A stretch of 64,000 nt of DNA from CAYTYZ01 sp964442385 (GCA_964442385.1 CAYTYZ010000003.1:12960-76959), one strand, 5' to 3'. Numbered from the stretch's first letter, positions 15,510-25,053 are shown. The notes: generated by a model not told the origin, from the letters alone. Numbers and translations: made by a program.

Positions 15510-17596
15510 GCCAATATAGCTACATAGTAGATGGCATGCATTGTGCTTCTTGTATCCATATTATCCGCAAGGAGCTAGAAAAAACTCCCAATCTAAAAAA
15601 CATTACTATTTCTTTAACTCAAAAAACCGCTAGTTTCGATAGCTCAGTCTCTCCCAATTTAGCTGATTTAAACCAGCGTTTAATACCTTTTGGCTACACT
15701 TTAAAAGACACGGGCACCACCCCCAAAGTTCCGTCATCTGACGTCAACAAAAAAGTCATATTAGGGCTAATTTTTGCTATTGTTTCAACCGTTTTTATGC
15801 TAATAGACGCTATTTTAAAACCCACTGGTTTGGCCGAAGAGTTTATGCACCACATGTTGCCACCTCTGGCCACTTATAGTCTTTTTGTGCTGGGTTTACC
15901 TTATTTAAAGGCAGTTTTAATTTTTCTTAAAACCGGCCATGCCAATATGAACACCCTTATTGGTCTTGGTACTGGCACTGCCTTTGTTACTACTCTTTTT
16001 GCAAGCGTTTTTGATTTTAAGCCCCTTTATTTTTACGATTCCACTATTATAGTTATTGCCCTAGTCAATCTAGGTAAATTTCTCGAAGAGCGCTCCACCC
16101 AAAAAACCGGCGATGCACTTAAGTCGTTAGTTTCTCTGCAGGTAAAACAAGCCCGCCTGCTTCAAGACAATAAAGAAACTATGGTTGACATTTTTAGTCT
16201 TGTCTTGGGGAATATTATTCTGGTCAAACCAGGCGAAATCATTCCACTTGATGGTCTAATAATTAAGGGGCAGTCCAGCGTAGACGAGTCCATGTTAACA
16301 GGGGAGTCCATGCCGGTACTAAAATCGATTGGGGACAAAGCCACAGGTTCTACCCTAAACCAAAACGGCCTCTTGTTTATTAAAGTTTCTGCCCTAGGAT
16401 CTGATACGGTTCTGGCTAAAATCATTAGTCTTGTAGAATCAGCCCAGTCCAGTAGGGCCCCCATCCAAGATCTTACAGATAGCATCTCAGCAGTCTTTGT
16501 TCCAGTAATTCTAGTAATTTCCGTGCTTACATTTATGGTCTGGACCATTTTTCTGCAAAACCCCATTCAGGGCCTAATTAGCGCTGTTTCCATTTTGGTT
16601 ATCGCTTGTCCTTGTGCTCTGGGTCTGGCTACTCCAACCGCCATTATTACGGCCGTAGGTACCGCCGCCAGACACGGTATTTTAGTCAAATCCTCGCAAA
16701 GTTTACAAAAGCTAACCTCAGTTTCTACGGTAGCTTTTGACAAAACTGGAACTCTTACCCAAGGCCATCCTCGGCTCGTCAAACATACTGGTCCGCTAAA
16801 TATTTTGGCATCACTTGAAGCCAATTCAGTTCACCCACTTTCCAAACCCATTATTGCTTCCTATAGGGATAAATTGCTTGCAGTAACCGCATTTAAAGAA
16901 GAGAGTGGTCTAGGTATCTCTGGGGTCATCAATAAAACCAAATACTTTGCTGGATCAGCCAAATATATTAAATCCCAAAAAATTAAATTTGACGAAGTTC
17001 CAAGCCCCAACAGCATAATTTATCTGTCGGATTCAAAAAAAATGCTAGGAGTTTTTGAAATTTCCGATCCAATCAAAGACACCACCCCTTCGGCTATCAA
17101 ATCTCTTCAGTCTATTGGTCTAAAAACAGTCATGCTTACAGGCGACAGACAGGAAGTGGCTCAAAATATTTCCATTACCCTTAACCTTGACAGCTATCAA
17201 GCAAATCTTTTGCCAGAAAACAAAGCCACCTACCTTGCCACACTTCAATCACAAAACCAAAAGGTTGCTATGGTGGGGGATGGTATCAATGATGCTCCAG
17301 CTCTGGCCGCCGCTGATGTCAGTTTTGCCCTGTCCACAGGTACAGACATTGCCATGGAAACGGCCGATGTAACTTTGTTACACGGTGACCTAACCAAGGT
17401 TTATAAAACCTTTTTACTGTCAAGGAAGACCTTCTCAATCATTAAGCAAAACCTCTTCTGGGCATTTGCTTACAATCTTATTGGCATACCGCTGGCAGCC
17501 CTGGGGCTACTTAGCCCAGTTTTTGCCGGAGCTGCCATGGCCCTCTCCAGCGTTAGTGTAGTTACCAATTCTCTACGTCTTCGCCGCGCCCTATGA
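15506..17596 (+). CDS. copA: Copper-translocating P1B-type ATPase
   Basis: A 696-residue P-type ATPase. One N-terminal HMA domain with MHCASC (C13, C16), eight membrane helices, CPC metal site at 368-370 (VIACPCALGLATPTA), phosphorylation site D412KTGT, HP motif (SVHPLSKP) and GDGINDAP near 591. It exports Cu(I) from the cytoplasm using ATP. All catalytic motifs are intact and the length is normal for a single-HMA CopA. Overlaps of 4 bases on both sides place it within the CsoR operon. Confidence 0.97.
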   Translation: MSQYSYIVDGMHCASCIHIIRKELEKTPNLKNITISLTQKTASFDSSVSPNLADLNQRLIPFGYTLKDTGTTPKVPSSDVNKKVILGLIFAIVSTVFMLIDAILKPTGLAEEFMHHMLPPLATYSLFVLGLPYLKAVLIFLKTGHANMNTLIGLGTGTAFVTTLFASVFDFKPLYFYDSTIIVIALVNLGKFLEERSTQKTGDALKSLVSLQVKQARLLQDNKETMVDIFSLVLGNIILVKPGEIIPLDGLIIKGQSSVDESMLTGESMPVLKSIGDKATGSTLNQNGLLFIKVSALGSDTVLAKIISLVESAQSSRAPIQDLTDSISAVFVPVILVISVLTFMVWTIFLQNPIQGLISAVSILVIACPCALGLATPTAIITAVGTAARHGILVKSSQSLQKLTSVSTVAFDKTGTLTQGHPRLVKHTGPLNILASLEANSVHPLSKPIIASYRDKLLAVTAFKEESGLGISGVINKTKYFAGSAKYIKSQKIKFDEVPSPNSIIYLSDSKKMLGVFEISDPIKDTTPSAIKSLQSIGLKTVMLTGDRQEVAQNISITLNLDSYQANLLPENKATYLATLQSQNQKVAMVGDGINDAPALAAADVSFALSTGTDIAMETADVTLLHGDLTKVYKTFLLSRKTFSIIKQNLFWAFAYNLIGIPLAALGLLSPVFAGAAMALSSVSVVTNSLRLRRAL

Positions 17597-18531
17597 CCAC
17601 CTATACCTACTATATTCACCAAATGCACTGCGCCTCCTGCAAAATTTTAGTAGCCGAAGTGTTAACAGATTTGAATTTAAAAAACAGTACTATAGATTTA
17701 AAAACTAAACAAATTACTTTTCAAACCAACTTACTGCCAGCCGATTTTCTAACCTCACTTACTGCCAAATTAGCCGAATATAGCTACTCACTTTCTGATT
17801 CCAGCAGCATAAAATCAGAAAGTCTAACCACACCCTTTTTAACTGCTCTTTTCTTTGTCATCACTTTTTTACTCTTAGACAAACTTGGTTTATCTAAATT
17901 ACTTAACCCTAGTCAGATCACCCTCCCTGTTGTTTTTGTTATTGGAATTTTGGCCTCCCTTTCCACATGTATGGCCCTGGTCGGAGGACTTCTGCTTGGT
18001 CTTTCTCAAACCAAAGGCAGCCATCTTCTCTTTCATCTCTCTCGCCTGGTCAGCTTTTTTATCCTAGGGGGCGCTATCGGTTTTCTTGGTCAGAACCTTA
18101 TCTTTACTCCTGCCATCCATAGCATTTTCCTCTTTATTTTATCCCTCTCCCTCTTACTCCTTGGACTATCAAATCTGCATATAAAAAGTATTCAAGCAAT
18201 TACATTTCCCAATATCCTAGGTAAAAAGCTAAATGAAATAAAAACTAGTTCTAATCCCTTTTTGCCAGTCCTGCTTGGTGCCATAACCTTTATTCTCCCT
18301 TGTGGCTTTACCCAAAGTATGCAGCTATATAGTCTGTCTTTAGGTAGTCCTTTTGCCTCAGCTCTCACCATGTTAGTTTTTGCCACAGGCACCTTACCTA
18401 TCTTAGCCCTAATTAGTTTTAGCACCAGCCATTTTAAATCAGGAAAAATATCACAAACCTTTTTACAAACCATCGGATTTCTCCTAATTTTTCTTGCTCT
18501 TTGGAACCTTAAAAGCCTATTGGGTATATAA
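17593..18531 (+). CDS. HMA domain fused to TauE/UreH-like membrane domain
   Basis: A 312-residue protein. The N-terminal 65 residues are an HMA domain with MHCASC (C13, C16), and the rest has about six to seven membrane helices with the family signature PCGFTQSMQLYSLSLG. This fusion (sulfite-exporter TauE/SafE family with a metal-binding head) is known next to copper genes and may pass Cu(I) across or within the membrane. It is the last gene of the csoR-cupredoxin-copA operon, overlapping copA by 4 bases. Confidence 0.87.
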   Translation: MTTYTYYIHQMHCASCKILVAEVLTDLNLKNSTIDLKTKQITFQTNLLPADFLTSLTAKLAEYSYSLSDSSSIKSESLTTPFLTALFFVITFLLLDKLGLSKLLNPSQITLPVVFVIGILASLSTCMALVGGLLLGLSQTKGSHLLFHLSRLVSFFILGGAIGFLGQNLIFTPAIHSIFLFILSLSLLLLGLSNLHIKSIQAITFPNILGKKLNEIKTSSNPFLPVLLGAITFILPCGFTQSMQLYSLSLGSPFASALTMLVFATGTLPILALISFSTSHFKSGKISQTFLQTIGFLLIFLALWNLKSLLGI

Positions 18532-18537
18532 TCAGCC

Positions 18538-19401
18538 ATGTCTTGGTTCCACCTGGCCTTAATCTCAGTCTTTGCCTTGGCTAGCGCTGAACTTACCCAG
18601 CAACATCTTTTAAATACGGCCAAAACAGTTTCCCCAAAAACTAGCGGCACCCTAACTTTTTCAGTCCAGTCAATTCTTTGCCTATTCTTTTTGCTAGTTT
18701 TCAACCAGTCATCTCTAGGGCAATTTCAGGTAATTCTTGCCAATTGGCAATATCCACTAATTGTGGCCCTCTTAGTTAATGTTGCCATGGTCTGGTACTT
18801 AAAAAGTTTTCAAGTAAAAAACATCAGCATCTCAACGGTTTTACTTTCTTCATCTGTTCTGGTCACTACCGCCTTGGGTATTTTATTCCTTGGTGAAACC
18901 ACCTCTATTTTAAAATTCCTTGGTATATTTTTAGTTTTATCAGCCTTAGTGTTTATAAATTTAAATAAAGCCAATTTAGAGAAAAATCACCTCTATGGCC
19001 TTGCTGCCGGTTGGTTATTTGGTATTGCCTATACTCTAGACAAGCTTGTTGTCGTCAAAACTAGCCCTCTGGTCTATTTCAGTACCTCGGTTACATTAGT
19101 TTCCATTTTTGGACTTATTACTGGCTATAAAACTATAGTAGCCGACCTACGCCAGGCCAATACTGCTACTATTAAAAAAATAATCTTTTCGGCTTGCTGT
19201 TACTTTATCTACAACATGGCAACTTTTGTTGCCTATTCCCAGCGCGGAGAAGTGGGCCGTATCGATGCTATCAACAACTCTCAAGTCTTTTTAATTTTAC
19301 TTTTTGAGTTTTTTATCCTAAGAAACACCAAGGGTTTTGCCACCAGACTACTGGCCGCCGCCATAGCCTTTACTGGGGTATATATTTTAGGTACTTTCTA
19401 G
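18538..19401 (+). CDS. EamA/DMT-family transporter
   Basis: A 287-residue protein with ten membrane helices in two repeats of five, as in drug/metabolite transporters. The first repeat ends in VLVTTALGILFLGETTSI, the typical EamA helix-4/5 signature, and the second includes IDAINNSQVFLILLFEFFIL. Substrate unknown. It starts 6 bases after the copper operon but has its own TATAAT (18527-18532) exactly 5 bases before the ATG, so it may be transcribed separately. It overlaps the convergent small gene by 15 bases. Confidence 0.88.
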   Translation: MSWFHLALISVFALASAELTQQHLLNTAKTVSPKTSGTLTFSVQSILCLFFLLVFNQSSLGQFQVILANWQYPLIVALLVNVAMVWYLKSFQVKNISISTVLLSSSVLVTTALGILFLGETTSILKFLGIFLVLSALVFINLNKANLEKNHLYGLAAGWLFGIAYTLDKLVVVKTSPLVYFSTSVTLVSIFGLITGYKTIVADLRQANTATIKKIIFSACCYFIYNMATFVAYSQRGEVGRIDAINNSQVFLILLFEFFILRNTKGFATRLLAAAIAFTGVYILGTF

Positions 19402-19596
19402 TTCCATTCCAGCCCTTTGTGCTTGTATAAACCATTCTTGTTGCAGTTTTCCAAAATTTGGCGGATCGCAATTCCTTAGGTATATTTTTTCTATTAAGGA
19501 TTCAATATGATAAAGTGTTCCAGTATCTAGGTCTTTTTTTTCTAAAATCCTAATTAACTCCTCGATCTTAAACAGTTTTATACCTGCTTTTTCCAC
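19387..19596 (-). CDS. Small protein of unknown function
   Basis: A 69-residue protein with helical, charged composition (LFKIEELIRILEKKDLD) and a Trp/Gln-rich end. The start is GTG at 19596. On the minus strand a TATAAT lies 5 bases before it, matching the leaderless pattern and supporting a real gene. Family not recognised. Confidence 0.5.
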   Translation of the reverse strand: MEKAGIKLFKIEELIRILEKKDLDTGTLYHIESLIEKIYLRNCDPPNFGKLQQEWFIQAQRAGMELEST

Positions 19597-19655
19597 AGTA
19601 TATTATATCCCGTCCTAGGTTTGCATATTTATTCAAACAGTCCTATCATTTACAT

Positions 19656-20129
19656 ATGACAACCAACACATCCACCTCTCCCCTGGTCCAACTCGACGCC
19701 TTATGCGAAGAATATTTAGTCAAAAAAGCCCCTTTTGCTATTCCGGTTAATATCAAAGAGCTAATTGTCAAATACGGTCCCTATGTTTCTGTCGTCTTGG
19801 CCGTGCTCCTCCTCCCGGTAGTTTTAGCTGCCATTGGGCTGACTGCCCTTCTGGGCCCTCTTTCTGCCCTATCGCAGGAGTACATCAACCCCCTTGGTAC
19901 TATTTGGGGCATCTTAAGATTGGTTTTTTCGCTTGGCGGTATGCTTCTGTGGATTATGGCCATTCCAGGATTGTTTGCTCGTAGTAAAAAAGGCTGGACC
20001 TACAGTTTTTACAATGTTTTGTTAAATGCGCTTCAAGGCCTAGTTTTTATGCAGTGGGGCAACCTAATTCTAGGTACACTAATTAGCCTATACGTTTTGT
20101 ATCAAATTAAAAGCTACTACAAAAACTAA
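19656..20129 (+). CDS. Membrane protein of unknown function
   Basis: A 157-residue protein: a soluble N-terminal stretch of about 40 residues (LVQLDALCEEYLVKKAP), then four hydrophobic segments (about 40-68, 85-108, 122-137 and 138-152). It looks like a conserved type of small membrane protein seen in Patescibacteria, but I assign no function. TATCAT lies 6 bases before the ATG. The convergent serine hydrolase ends 8 bases away. Confidence 0.65.
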   Translation: MTTNTSTSPLVQLDALCEEYLVKKAPFAIPVNIKELIVKYGPYVSVVLAVLLLPVVLAAIGLTALLGPLSALSQEYINPLGTIWGILRLVFSLGGMLLWIMAIPGLFARSKKGWTYSFYNVLLNALQGLVFMQWGNLILGTLISLYVLYQIKSYYKN

Positions 20130-20137
20130 GGCCAGCT

Positions 20138-21112
20138 TTATTGTTGGCTTTTAAAAACCAAGTCCGAGATTGTGGCTATTGATTCAACTAGGTTTTTTGA
20201 GTTAGCACCCCGAGTCATCACACACAGTAGATAAGGGTGTTTAGGTTTGTAGATTATTCCACAATCGTGAAACTGTGTCTCGCCGGTGGCCTGATACTCC
20301 CTTTCGCCAAACTTGTGAGCCGTCACAATGTCGCTGGGCAAAAACTTTTTTAGTCCACCGTTAAACTCTGATCTGGCCAGTATCGATAACGCCAATTCCG
20401 AATATTTTTTGCTTAGATATGAAGCATTAAATAGAATCCTGTAAAAGGCTGCATTATCACGCACAGTCAGAATATTACCTGTTTGATCCTTAGCAGCTGC
20501 ACTGGCTATGTCAATTCCCATGTCTTCGTAAACTTTATATAAAACCCTATTGTCTAATGCCTCGAGCAGCATACTATATGCATCATTATCAGATTGCACG
20601 ATCATATGTTCAATTAGGTCACGAACTCGATAGCTGGTCTCAGGAACCAGAATGGCCGATGGTTTTACCTGTTGTACCAGATTTACATTTTCTTTCTTCT
20701 CAAATAATATTTCTCTGTCTAGTATCTCTGGATTATCTTCTGCTAGCTTAAAATAAGCCATCATTAACGGCACTTTTACCATACTAGCCGGAGAAAACAA
20801 CTCTCTTTCATCAATTCCCATCCAAGGTCCATTATTTAAATCTCGATAATACACTGACACCTGACTCAGACCAGCTGTCTTTTTTTGACTCTCAATATAT
20901 TCTTCTATCTTTCTTCTCAGTCCAACCAAGGATGCTTTGCTAGACAACTCCACATCATCACACTCAAGTAGCGGACTAATATATTTAAATTCACCCACGC
21001 TCCTATGTTCTGAAAAATCGATTACTTCTTCTTTGTTTCCCCCCATTTTACCAAGCAAAAATCCCCCGATTGCCGCAAACAGGCACACAGATATCCAAAT
21101 TCCTTTCTCCAT
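20138..21112 (-). CDS. Anchored serine hydrolase, class A beta-lactamase fold
   Basis: A 324-residue protein with an N-terminal signal anchor (about 4-22). The beta-lactamase-type motifs are S110-M-V-K113, S174-D-N176 and H265-K-F-G268 in place of KTG. The fold is shared by beta-lactamases and D,D-peptidases. The altered third motif and the absence of an obvious Glu166 loop make antibiotic hydrolysis uncertain; a peptidoglycan-related role is as likely. TGATATAAT ends 5 bases before the ATG, and the gene is divergent from the DUF2130 gene. Confidence 0.87.
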   Translation of the reverse strand: MEKGIWISVCLFAAIGGFLLGKMGGNKEEVIDFSEHRSVGEFKYISPLLECDDVELSSKASLVGLRRKIEEYIESQKKTAGLSQVSVYYRDLNNGPWMGIDERELFSPASMVKVPLMMAYFKLAEDNPEILDREILFEKKENVNLVQQVKPSAILVPETSYRVRDLIEHMIVQSDNDAYSMLLEALDNRVLYKVYEDMGIDIASAAAKDQTGNILTVRDNAAFYRILFNASYLSKKYSELALSILARSEFNGGLKKFLPSDIVTAHKFGEREYQATGETQFHDCGIIYKPKHPYLLCVMTRGANSKNLVESIATISDLVFKSQQ

Positions 21113-21158
21113 TCTAAATTATATCAACTGAGGCCAATTATTAGTAATATAATTATCC

Positions 21159-22262
21159 ATGACTGTAACTAACCAAAGTATCAAGTGCCCCTCTTGTGGC
21201 CACCTAATCTCTCTAGATCAGGTAATGGCCCACCAATACGACGAGGAGATTAAAAAAGCCAAGCTCGAGCTATGGCCCAAGGCCTTAGAAGCTGCTAAAA
21301 AAGAACAGGAATCTACCAATAAATCCCTAGTACAGGAATTACAAGAAAAACAGCTTGCCTTAAAAAAAGCCCAAGAAACCGAGCTTGCCCTCCGTCGTGA
21401 AAAAAACAAATTAGCCGAAGACAAGGCTAGTTTTGAACTTGAAAAACAACGTCAACTAGACCAAGAGCGCCTTAAAATACAAGAAGAGGCTACTAAAAAA
21501 GCTGACGAGGCCCAGCAGTACAAGCTCTCCCAGCTTGAAAAAAAATTAAGCGATGCCCTGAAAGCCAACGAGGAGCAAAAGCGAAAGCTTGAACAGGGTT
21601 CTCAGCAAACCCAGGGGGAAGTGGTCGAGCTAGAACTGGAAGAGCTTTTAAAATCCACTTTTATTTATGACCAGATACTACCAGTACCCAAAGGAATCTC
21701 GGGCGCCGACATCGTCCAGAAAGTCCACGACAAAGGCGGTCGGCCCTGTGGTCAAATTATCTGGGAAATCAAAAAAACCAAACTCTGGACCGAAGGTTGG
21801 ATATCCAAACTCAAGGACGATCAGCGTAGTATCAAAGCAGATTTGGCCGTCATCGTTTCCGCAGCCCTCCCCGAAGGAGTAAGTGGCTTTGCCCTACGCG
21901 ATGGAGTGTGGGTCTGCGAGATACGTCTGGCAACCGCCCTTGCCGGTGCCCTTCGCCTCCAATTAGAATCAATAAGTAGAGAAAAGTCCCTATCAGTAGG
22001 CAAAAATGAGCGACTTGAAGTTTTGTATTCTTATCTTACTGGAGTTGAATTCAGGCAACGAGTCGAGGCAATTGTTGAGGCTTTTTCTAGTATGCAAATC
22101 GAGCTTAATAAAGAAAAAATCGCCTACCAAAATATTTGGGCTAAACGTGAAACTCAAATTCAAAAAGTAGTCAACAATACTGTTGGTATGTATGGCGACC
22201 TTTCCGGATTAGTCTCCCTACCTGCGATTAAATTACTTGAGCTAGGGGAAGGTGACCAGTGA
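21159..22262 (+). CDS. DUF2130 coiled-coil nuclease-like protein
   Basis: A 367-residue protein. An N-terminal zinc-finger-like start (KCPSCGHLI), a long coiled coil (about 25-165, rich in E, K, Q and A), and a C-terminal DUF2130 domain. In it, GADIVQKV followed by WEIKKTKLW gives the spacing of a PD-(D/E)xK-type nuclease core (Asp, then ExK); nuclease activity is inferred. TATAAT ends 5 bases before the ATG. Its TGA overlaps the GTG start of the Pif1-like helicase, so the two are coupled. Confidence 0.85.
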   Translation: MTVTNQSIKCPSCGHLISLDQVMAHQYDEEIKKAKLELWPKALEAAKKEQESTNKSLVQELQEKQLALKKAQETELALRREKNKLAEDKASFELEKQRQLDQERLKIQEEATKKADEAQQYKLSQLEKKLSDALKANEEQKRKLEQGSQQTQGEVVELELEELLKSTFIYDQILPVPKGISGADIVQKVHDKGGRPCGQIIWEIKKTKLWTEGWISKLKDDQRSIKADLAVIVSAALPEGVSGFALRDGVWVCEIRLATALAGALRLQLESISREKSLSVGKNERLEVLYSYLTGVEFRQRVEAIVEAFSSMQIELNKEKIAYQNIWAKRETQIQKVVNNTVGMYGDLSGLVSLPAIKLLELGEGDQ

Positions 22263-23524
22263 CCAAAGTTGACTTAAATTCGGAAAAGCTAGACCTCTAT
22301 CAATACATTATTTCCACTAATAAGCATTTGTTTATAACCGGCAAGGCAGGTACTGGCAAGTCGGTCTTACTCCAACACCTGCGTGAAAATACCCAAAAAA
22401 ATGCCATAGTCTGTGCTCCAACTGGCATTGCTGCTATCAATGTAAACGGTCAAACTATCCACTCACTTTTTCGCCTACCCTTCAATTATCTTAAAAAAGA
22501 AAACCTCAAGGCTGACCACAATGCTTTTAAGGTTCTGCGTGCCTTAGATATACTTATTATTGACGAGATCAGCATGGTTAGGGCCGACCTATTAGATGCC
22601 ATGGATTATCTTTTGCGCTTAGCCAAAAAAGCCCCGCATATACCCTTTGGTGGTACTCAAATTGTCTGCTTTGGGGATATGTATCAGCTTCCCCCTGTGG
22701 TAAACGACGAAGATATTTTCGAGTATTCCCAAGATGGCTATGAGGGTTTTTATTTTTTCCATGCCCATGTCTGGAAGGAAACTAGCCTAGAGGTCAGAGA
22801 GTTACAGGAGGTTTTTCGTCAAAAAGACGAAGCCTTTAAGTCCATTCTCAACAAAGTACGTGCCGGACATGTTGACGAACAACTCCTATGCAGTCTGAAT
22901 ACCAGAAAGCTACCAATAGAAGGTCGTTCTGGAATCGTAACTCTGGCTACTACCAACCTTACCGTGACCAATCTAAATCAAGCTAAGCTAGACAGCTTAG
23001 ACGACAAGCAGTACACCTACAAGGCCAGTGTCTCAGGTGATTTTGACAAGTCATCTTTTCCCACCGAAGAAGTCTTGTCTCTCAAGGTAGGCGCCCAAAT
23101 CATGATGCTAAAAAACGATCCAGAGCGTCGTTGGGCTAATGGAACTATCGGCCGTATTTTTTCACTAAGTAAAGATGAGGTCAGGGTTTTTATCGATGGC
23201 CAAAGTTATTTAGTAAAGCCCGAAACTTGGAGTAAAATTAAATATACACTAAACGAAACCACCAACAAAATTGAAGAAGAAATAATTTCCAGCTTTACTC
23301 AGTATCCGCTCCGTTTGGCCTGGGCTATTACTATTCACAAGTCCCAGGGGCAAACCTACGACAAGGTGTGTATCGACCTGGGCAGGGGAGCCTTTGCCCA
23401 TGGTCAAACTTATGTAGCCCTCTCCCGGGCTACCAGCCTAGAGGGTCTGTATCTTACCCGACCTATTAGGGCTTCAGACATTATCGTCGACCCAGCCATT
23501 GTCGAATTTATGAGGGAATATTAA
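22259..23524 (+). CDS. Pif1/RecD-like DNA helicase
   Basis: A 421-residue superfamily 1 helicase. Walker A is TGKAGTGKS (about 27-35), Walker B LIIDEISMV (about 99-107), motif III GDMYQLPPV, and the C-terminal motifs V and VI are TIHKSQGQTYD and YVALSRAT. These are the Pif1/RecD2 signatures, and the core is complete. It starts with GTG overlapping the TGA of the DUF2130 gene by 4 bases, indicating a helicase-nuclease pair for DNA processing. Confidence 0.93.
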   Translation: MTKVDLNSEKLDLYQYIISTNKHLFITGKAGTGKSVLLQHLRENTQKNAIVCAPTGIAAINVNGQTIHSLFRLPFNYLKKENLKADHNAFKVLRALDILIIDEISMVRADLLDAMDYLLRLAKKAPHIPFGGTQIVCFGDMYQLPPVVNDEDIFEYSQDGYEGFYFFHAHVWKETSLEVRELQEVFRQKDEAFKSILNKVRAGHVDEQLLCSLNTRKLPIEGRSGIVTLATTNLTVTNLNQAKLDSLDDKQYTYKASVSGDFDKSSFPTEEVLSLKVGAQIMMLKNDPERRWANGTIGRIFSLSKDEVRVFIDGQSYLVKPETWSKIKYTLNETTNKIEEEIISSFTQYPLRLAWAITIHKSQGQTYDKVCIDLGRGAFAHGQTYVALSRATSLEGLYLTRPIRASDIIVDPAIVEFMREY

Positions 23525-24170
23525 CTATTGATAAAATTATCCTCATTATTGCCACTATTATCGGCTGGTGTACCAAATATATCGCCAAAGAATGCATTCC
23601 GCACCACTCTAACAATTTAGTTAATTTATTTTCAGGAGTTTTTACCTTTGCCAAGATTTCTTCTTTTTCTACAGCCATCCCTACTAACACTGCTCCTCCC
23701 CAAGGTAGTAGTGGAAAAAAGTCCCAGGCCTGCTTTCCACTGGCAGGAAAAGCAAATCCCCAAACTAAAATGACCAGACCCAGGCCCAGGGTCAGCCGAT
23801 TGTTTAGCTTCAAAAAAGGCCAAACCAACAGGCTACAGGCCGCCATCAGGTGAATAATCCCAAAATAAATTGTATTTTCTGGCGATACTATTCTAGTCAC
23901 CATAGTAATTCCACAGGCCACCAGTGCCAACTTTAAAAATCTCTTTAATATTTTATTTTTATCCTCACCAATTTTTGCTGACACCACCCCAAAAAGGCAC
24001 AGTAACCCAAATGCCACCACTCTTTGCAAAAGAAGAACTGGGTACTCTAGTACTCCTATTTTTAGTCCCCAAAAATATTCCAAATCAAACAGCAGGTGAT
24101 ACATCACCATTCCACAAATCAACAACCCTCTTATTACATTAAAGCCATGCCTGTCCAGTTGTCTAGCCAT
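23508..24170 (-). CDS. DUF1624 heparan-acetyltransferase-like membrane protein
   Basis: A 220-residue protein with about seven membrane helices. The start RHGFNVIRGLLICGMVMYHLLFDL is quoted here in part (IRGLLICGMVMYHLLFD); it and the later GIIHLMAACSLL and HSLAIYLVHQP segments match DUF1624, related to acyltransferase-3 and HGSNAT. Probably transfers an acyl group to an envelope sugar. The end overlaps the helicase gene by 17 bases. Confidence 0.86.
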   Translation of the reverse strand: MARQLDRHGFNVIRGLLICGMVMYHLLFDLEYFWGLKIGVLEYPVLLLQRVVAFGLLCLFGVVSAKIGEDKNKILKRFLKLALVACGITMVTRIVSPENTIYFGIIHLMAACSLLVWPFLKLNNRLTLGLGLVILVWGFAFPASGKQAWDFFPLLPWGGAVLVGMAVEKEEILAKVKTPENKLTKLLEWCGMHSLAIYLVHQPIIVAIMRIILSIVNIPS

Positions 24171-24208
24171 AGCCTAATCCTATCACCTTTTATTTGTTAA
24201 ACTATCCA

Positions 24209-24619
24209 ATGCCAAAACAAATCTTCGTTAACTTAGCGGTCGCAGATCTGCAAAAATCTTTTAACTTTTATACAGCTCTCGGATTTTCAAACAACACCCA
24301 ATTTTCAGATGATACCGCCAAATGCATGGTCTGGAGTGAAAATATTTATGTCATGATCATGACTTCAGAAAAATTCGCCAGTTTTGCTACCAAACCCCTT
24401 TCCGATACCAAAAGCAAACTAGCCGCCCTTTACTCTCTTTCAGTCGACAGCGTGGATGAGGTAAATAGTATTATGACCAAAGGTCTTGCCTCAGGTGGTA
24501 CAGAACCAAATCCCATGCGTGATTATGGCTTTATGCAACAGAGAACCATAGAAGACCCAGACGGTCACACTTGGGAAATCTTTTTTATGGACATATCCAA
24601 ATTCCCCAAACAAGCTTAA
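24209..24619 (+). CDS. VOC-family (glyoxalase-like) protein
   Basis: A 136-residue single-module VOC protein: KQIFVNLAVADLQKSFNFYT at the start and IEDPDGHTWEIFFMD at the end, the beta-alpha-beta-beta-beta unit of glyoxalase/bleomycin-resistance proteins. The His/Glu metal ligands appear partly present (HTWEIFF). A TTG at 24194 is in frame, but it belongs to the promoter: TGTTAAACT (24195-24203) ends 5 bases before the ATG at 24209. Confidence 0.87.
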   Translation: MPKQIFVNLAVADLQKSFNFYTALGFSNNTQFSDDTAKCMVWSENIYVMIMTSEKFASFATKPLSDTKSKLAALYSLSVDSVDEVNSIMTKGLASGGTEPNPMRDYGFMQQRTIEDPDGHTWEIFFMDISKFPKQA

Positions 24620-24624
24620 CTATC

Positions 24625-25053
24625 ATGGTAATACCTCTAAATATACAATCATTCTTTTTAGAATCAAAAGAGGTTTGGGTTTCTGATAATTTTAAAAATA
24701 TATTCCTAGCACAGTACATCGAGTCAAAAGGTGACGAAAGTCTCTTAAAATATGACAATTTAACTTTGCAAAACATCAAGCCAGACCACAACTTGCAAAG
24801 CTTGGTGTTTGAAGATTCAGATATCTTTTTAGAGCAATTATGTAAATTAATAAAAAAACAGATAACTGGTGAAAATGGTGAACTTTTAAATGATAGTTCA
24901 GCTAACTATTTTTTTGTACTTGGCAAAGACAAAAAACATTACTCAATTTTGGTTCGGTGGGAGCATTCCCAAAAACTATGGCGTTGCGGCGCATATCTTC
25001 AAGAAGACCTAAAATTGCCCAATATTAAGATATTTTATCCAACGCAAAAATAA
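24625..25053 (+). CDS. Protein of unknown function
   Basis: A 142-residue soluble protein beginning MVIPLNIQSFFLESKEVWV. The Asn/Leu/Lys-rich sequence has no recognised motif. The frame is open further upstream (to 24571), but that part lies inside the VOC gene; the ATG at 24625 is 5 bases after its TAA. It belongs to a run of small genes (VOC, this, VOC, DUF1801, DoxX) on one strand. Confidence 0.6.
   Translation: MVIPLNIQSFFLESKEVWVSDNFKNIFLAQYIESKGDESLLKYDNLTLQNIKPDHNLQSLVFEDSDIFLEQLCKLIKKQITGENGELLNDSSANYFFVLGKDKKHYSILVRWEHSQKLWRCGAYLQEDLKLPNIKIFYPTQK

Noticed and set aside
15506..17596. TGA = glycine code (as in Gracilibacteria/SR1)
   Set aside because: TGA serves as a proper stop at copA, at the cupredoxin-like gene and others, and core proteins show no internal TGA.
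20138..21112. Antibiotic-resistance beta-lactamase
   Set aside because: The SxxK and SDN motifs are present, but the third motif is HKFG and no Glu166-type loop is evident, so a resistance call is not supported.
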